NCBI GenBank assembly: GCA_026874595.1 | Contig: CM049316.1 | Span: 50,658,695 to 50,722,694, forward strand | DNA: 64,000 nt | DNA from: Sipunculus nudus | Lineage: Eukaryota; Annelida; Sipuncula; Golfingiida; Sipunculidae | Direction: 5' to 3' | In this document: positions 59,036 through 64,000 of the stretch, one piece after another | Numbering within the stretch: position 1 is the stretch's first letter | Layout of the letters: each line of letters starts with the position of its first letter | Translations under genes and position numbers: made by a program | The notes under the pieces: generated by a model | Seen by the model: the letters and a program-made list of their open reading frames with translations, nothing else | Databases searched by the model: none | Told to the model about the DNA's origin: nothing

Positions 59036-60155
59036 AATTACTACAGATGCATAATGAATGCAAAATTATAATACAGATACATCTCACTGATGGCAAAATC
59101 TTGAATTAAGTTGAGTATGGATACCTATTATTTATAATCATGTACAGCCGTCTTTATATATATCCACAGAGAGCTGTAAACCTGTGATTGTAAACATTGC
59201 CTAGCATGAGGAATATTTAAAATATTAAATCTACATTTTTTAAAAGCTTTTAAAAAACATTCTTGTCAATATTAACCATTGATAACCTGAAATCTAAAGT
59301 CTAGAGGCATGATGTAATGGATGCTGATAAACAGGTGCCAGGCTAGATGTATATGCTTCACACAGCTTAAATTTATGGTAAAATGGCTCAATTCAATCTT
59401 TATAATTCAGCTAAAATTCATTTTTGGAACCATAAAAGACAATAATTATAAGAATGATTCAGGGAATTCTTGCAAAATATTAAACAAATTTGCCTCAGTC
59501 AAAAAACGTTTTGTAGGTTTATAACTCATATGGGAAAATACAGCAAAATGGCAAAGTTCAGCTTCCCATAACTCAGCTAAATATCATTGAACCAAAACCA
59601 TTTGAACCAACTTGAATTATCAACTTCTAAGGATAATTAATGTATGAGACTTAAGAATTTGGCTCAGTGGTTTTTGAGAAGAAGATTTTTGTAGCCACTC
59701 AGCTAACATGGGCTGTTATGGCATATGACTAAATTCAGCTTCCCATAACTTAGCCAAAAGTCACTGAACTGAGACCATTTGAACAAACTTGAATTATCAA
59801 CATCTAAGGATGATTAATGTGTGAGATTTAAGAATTTGGCCCAGTGTTTTTTGAGAAGAAGATTTTTGTAGCCACTTAGCTTACATGGGCTGTTATGGCA
59901 TATGACTAAATTCAGCTTCCCATAACTCAGCCAAAAGTCACTGAACTGAGACCATTTGAACAAAACTATTTATAGAGCTGACATCATCTTGGCTAATGGC
60001 CAACATCAAGGCACTGACAATCTGCCAATGGTAAACCAAGTGCTGCCATCTGTACATAAAAGTGGTCCCTACTTGAAATAACTTTGAAATTTATTTTCCC
60101 AATACAAAATGCTTTTCAGTTGACTTTTTATAAAAAAGCAATCAGGAATATATGT
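59036..60155. repeat. Diverged copy of unit segment 13,625-14,400 with a local ~180-bp duplication, then 18,478-18,670
   Basis: The order follows copy A to about 59,700. A stretch containing GGCATATGACTAAATTCAGC and CACTGAACTGAGACCATTTG is then tandemly repeated (about 59,715 and 59,895). At about 59,966 the sequence switches to a diverged match of 18,478-18,670 (AGAGCTGACATCATCTTGGC). The open frame of 67 codons at 59,321 is a repeat by-product. Confidence 0.8.
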
Positions 60156-61555
60156 AAAATTATTACGGACGCATACTGAATGCAAAATTAAAATACAGAT
60201 ATATCTCATTGATGGCAAATTCTTGAATTAAGTTGAGTAGGGATACCAATAATTAATAATCCATGTACAGTTGTCTTTATATAGCCACAGAGAACTGAAT
60301 ATCTATGATTGTAACATTGCCTAGTATGATGAATAACTTAAATCATAAATCTAAATTTGTTAAGAGCTTTTAAAAAAACTTTCTTGTCAATATTAACCAA
60401 AGATAACCTGAAATCTAAATGTCTAGTGGCATGATGTAATAGATGCTGATAAACTGGTGCCAGGCTAGATGTAACAGCATAACACAGCTAACATATATGG
60501 TAAAATGACTCGATTCAATCTCCATAATTCAGCCAAAAATCATTCATGTGGAACCATTAATGACAATTATTATAAGAATTATTGTAGGGATTATTCTTGT
60601 ATAATATTAAACAAACTGGCTTCAGTGGCATCAGTAGAAAACGTTTCGCAGGTTTATAACTCATATAGGAAGATACAGCAAACTGGCTAAGTTCAGCTTC
60701 CCGTAACTCAGCCAAAAAGCACTGAACCAAAACCATTAGAACTAACTTCAATTATCAACATCTGAGGATAATTAATGTGTAAGATTTAAGAATTTGGACC
60801 AGTGTTTTTTGAGAAGAAGATCTTTGTAGCCACTGAGCTAAAATGGGATGTTATGGCATATGACTAAATTCAGCTTTCCATAACTTAGCGAAAAGTCACT
60901 GAAAAGAGACCATTTGAACAAACTTGAGAAAGCAATACCCTAGGATCATTTCTGTGCAATATGAAACATTTTGGCCATATGGTTTCAGAGAAGAAGATTT
61001 TTGTAGCCCTCAGTGTGATACAGGCACTGGTGACCCCGTACAAAAAAGGCCGATGCAGGTGGCGCCACCAATACCTCAATTTCAGATATGACCTATGTGA
61101 CCAACATTGGCATAAAGTTTGGTGATGATAGCTTCAGCCATTTCTGAGATTTAAATTTTAATATGCTTTTTTGCACAGTTAACAAAGTTCAACCTCCTGT
61201 AACTCGGCCAAAATCTCTGAACTGGAACCATTCGAACAAACTTGAGAAAGATTGTTCCAGGGATCATTTCTGTGAAATATTGGTTAATTTGGCTGGACAG
61301 TTTCAGAGAAGAAGATTTTTAAAGGTTTTTAAGCTTTTTTTCTATAAAATCTAAATTAATGCAGATACCTAATAATAAGCTCTAGGGCACCAAGTTTCAC
61401 ATATGACTAATTCATACATGTAATTTGGAGCTGCTAGCTCTGACAGTTTCTGACTTATAGCCATGGACGGCGGAAAGCCAGCCCCGGACGGCAGACGGCT
61501 GACGATGGACGGACGACGCTGCGCCATCGCATAAGCTCACAGGTTCGCTAACAAG
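60156..61555. repeat. Diverged full copy of unit segment 13,620-15,034
   Basis: This runs from GCATACTGAATGCAAAATTA to the GTTCGCTAA end at 61,543-61,551, preceded by an expanded GACGG-rich stretch (61,463-61,520). The palindrome GGTGGCGCCACC is at 61,058-61,069. It is less similar to copies A-C than they are to each other, so it predates the 7.27-kb duplication. Confidence 0.85.
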
Positions 61556-62410
61556 GCCTACAGGCCTAATGCAAACCTGAGCATTGGTTTAAACACCAGG
61601 TAAATTGCTTCATTGCTGGGCAATTACTTTTCAAGTAGGCCTATATGTCTTGTATACGACAAAAGCATCAGAGATGTATACATGCATATGCCCAATTTCA
61701 GGCTGATATCCCTCCTGACAAATAAGCAGGGGCATACACTGTGCAAAACTTATTGTAGGTGGCGCCATCAGTCTTGTATACAACAAAGCTTTACAATATG
61801 TATAAATTTGCCCAATTTTAGGATGATATACCAAATTCCTCTTGAGAAATAAGCAGGCACACTGTGCAAAAGTCATTGTAGGTGGAGACACCTGTCTTGT
61901 GAATGAGAAAGCCATCACAGACAGGTCCAAATATCAGGCCAATACATCAAACTTCTGGAGTTTGATGCACTGGGCTGACCAGGTAAGAAAGGCAGTTCCC
62001 CTGAGTGAACCGTGACAAATTGCTGGCTCAAGCTACTGCACTGAGTGAACTCTTGACCCGCACCTGGCTAGACTGTGTGAACTTTTGACCTGTACCTGGC
62101 TGCACTGAGTGAACTCTTGACCTGTTGCATAATCTGACACAGTTGACAGTCTGTCAAAGCTATAAATAGATCCAGGCTCAACTTTGGTGCCAAATTTGAT
62201 GCAGAGGGCAGTCTGCCAAAGCTATAAATAGAATACAGCTACTGCACTGAGTAAACTCTTGACCTATACCTGGCTGCACTGAGTGAACTTTTGACCTGTT
62301 GCCTAACCTGATACAGTTGCCAATCTGCCAAAGCTATGAATGGATCCAGGCTGACCTTGGCCTGTTGCAAAATCTGAAACAGTTGGCAGTCTGCCAAGCG
62401 ATTTATCCTG
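61556..62410. repeat. Diverged copy of unit segments 18,680-18,720 and 17,900-18,400
   Basis: Contains AGGCCTACAGGCCTAATGC, then about 130-bp cells with GTAGGTGGCGCCATCAGTC and GCCCAATTT.AGG words, then the GAGTGAACTCTTGACC minisatellite and GCAGTCTGCCAAAGC. Minus-strand frames of 61-99 codons are by-products. Confidence 0.8.
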
Positions 62411-63520
62411 AAATCTAATGGCATGATGTTATAGTTACTGATAAATTGGTTTCAGGCTAGATGTAACTGCTTCACACAGCTAACATATATGGTAAAAGGA
62501 CTGAATTCAATTTCCATATTTCAGCCAAAAAATCATTCATGTGGAACCGTTAAAGACAAATATTATGAGAATTATTGTGGGGATTATTCTTGTAAAATAT
62601 TAAACAAATTGGCTTCAGTGGCATCAGTCGAAAAAAGTTTTGCAGGTTTATCACTCATATAGGAAGAGACAGCAAACTGGCTAAGTTCAGCTTCCCTCAA
62701 CTCAGCCAAAAAGCACTGAACCGAAACCATTTGAACACACTTGAATTATCAACATCTGAAGATAATTAATGTGTGAGATTTAAGAATTTGGCCCGGTGGG
62801 TTTTGAGTAAGGGATCTTTGTAGCCATTGAGCTTAAATGGGCTGTTATGGCATATGACTAATTCAGCTTTCCATAACTCAGCCAAAAGTCACTGAACTGA
62901 GACCATTTGAACAAACTTCAGAAAGCACTACCCTAGGATCATTTCTGTGCAATAATAAACAATTTGGCCATATGGTTTCAGAGAAGAAAGTTTTTGTAGC
63001 AGTCAGTATGATACGAACACTGATGACCCCCGTACAAAAAAGGCCAATACAGGTGGCGCCACCTATACCTCAATTTCAGATATGACTCATGTGACCAACA
63101 TTGGCATAAAATGTGGAGATGATAGCTCCAGCCATTTCTGAGATTGTAATTTTAGTATGCTTTTTTGGACAGATGACTAAGTTCAACTTCCTGTAACTTG
63201 GCCAAAAATCACTGAACTTAAACCAATCGAACAAACTTGAGAGAGATTGTTTCAGGAATCATTTCTGTGAAATATTGCACAATTTGGCTGAACAGTTTCG
63301 GAGAAGAAGATTTTTAAAGGTTTTTTAGCTTTTTCCCTATAAAATCTAAGAAAATGCAATTAGCCAAAAAATAAGCAAAATCCGATATAGTTTTTTAGAT
63401 GACTAATTTTTTGCAGAAAATTTCGTGATACTGACTCTTGCCGTTTTCAAGATAGTATAGGTTAATGTACAGATGAATGACGACGCAACACCATCGCATA
63501 AACTCACCGGTTCGCTAAAA
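62411..63520. repeat. Diverged copy of unit segment 13,870-15,034
   Basis: This follows copy A through the palindrome (63,052-63,063) and ends at GGTTCGCTAA (63,509-63,518). The GACGG-rich stretch before the end has been reduced to GAATGACGACGC. Confidence 0.85.
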
Positions 63521-64000
63521 AGTGACCTTGACCTCTGACCAGATAACCTCAAATTCTACAGGTTTCCTCACTTTGGGCAAGTAAGCCATGTGTGAACGAT
63601 GGAAAGTTGAGGATAAAAAGTTTGATTTACAGTGCATCCACAATCTTTTTAAAGATGTGGCTTCTGTGACCTTTAACTTAGATCGCTGGACCCTGAAAAT
63701 CAAAATGAATTTACATATGTGGTTGGTCATTATTAAATCAAGTTTGAAGCCAGTCTGTCTATCCAAAGCAGAATTATCATCCATAAACTTATTTGTGAAT
63801 GGATGGGCCCTGTGACCTTGACCTTTGACCTATGACCCAAAAATCAAATGATCTTCCCCTAGTGGCAGGTTAGCAATATCTTGAAGATGGAAGGTTTGCG
63901 ATGAAAAGTTTGGCTTCAAACGCAGACACATTCCTTATTGGTGGGCCATTTATAAGTTAAGTTTGAAACCAATATATCAAACTTAACTGGAGTTATCATC
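63521..64000. repeat. TGACCT-rich dispersed repeat (matches 53,100-53,440)
   Basis: TGACCTTGACCTCTGACC at 63,523 and TGACCTTGACCTTTGACC at 63,813 bracket a segment with GCCATGTGTGAACGATGG and GGATAAAAAGTTTGATTT words, also seen near 53,205-53,285. At 63,813-63,838 four TGACCT-type half-sites are spaced 0, 1 and 1 bp apart, which is the geometry of nuclear-receptor direct repeats (reverse complement AGGTCA). No gene is seen. The element continues past the window end. Confidence 0.7.

Noticed and set aside
63515-63815. Overlapping frames of 89 (minus) and 75 (plus) codons at the right edge
   Set aside because: They lie within the TGACCT-type dispersed repeat; no domain is seen and the related segment at 53,100-53,440 does not keep the frames.

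Overview
The window looks like non-coding, repeat-saturated DNA from an animal nuclear genome, most likely a marine mollusc or another lophotrochozoan. The evidence is long satellite arrays, CpG decay within satellite monomers, splice-like signals around a Ulp1/PHD gene relic, and ACGG-rich, CTAA-ended dispersed repeats of a style I associate with bivalves. No intact gene is supported. Nearly all long open frames here are by-products of tandem repetition.

Layout. (1) Positions 1-11,643 are a satellite (S1) with a 129-bp monomer, about 90 monomer lengths including a 500-N gap at 4,482-4,981. The diagnostic monomer variant changes across the gap and changes back near 11.15 kb. Larger copied blocks of 17, 8 and 12 monomers are visible. 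(2) Positions 11,644-36,894 are a head-to-tail segmental duplication: copy A (7,266 bp), copy B (9,882 bp), copy C (7,284 bp) and a truncated copy D. Copy B is longer because an internal unit of about 1,315 bp was triplicated. The crossover falls in a 21-bp tract centred on the palindrome GGTGGCGCCACC. (3) Positions 36,895-50,582 look like one very large Helitron/Helentron-like (pearl-like) non-autonomous element. It has a 10-bp inverted repeat near its ends, a short ACGG-rich stretch, a 3' hairpin and a CTAA end. Its body is a second satellite (S2) of about 145 bp x about 93 copies, with a 3.46-kb higher-order repeat. (4) Positions 50,583-54,480 are older, diverged pieces of the same repeat families plus AT-rich sequence. 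(5) Positions 55,147-56,770 hold a broken gene for a Ulp1-like (C48) cysteine protease with a C-terminal PHD finger. (6) Positions 57,095-64,000 are a hAT-like end fragment, palindrome-phased repeats, and a mosaic of diverged modules of the 7.27-kb unit.

The common theme is one group of related repeat families making most of the window. They end in an ACGG-rich stretch plus, in most cases, a dyad, then CTAA. They contain tandem cells that have expanded into arrays at several scales (about 36 bp, 130-145 bp, 1.3 kb, 3.5 kb and 7.3 kb). All boundaries were read by eye. Copy numbers were estimated from period and length, not computed.
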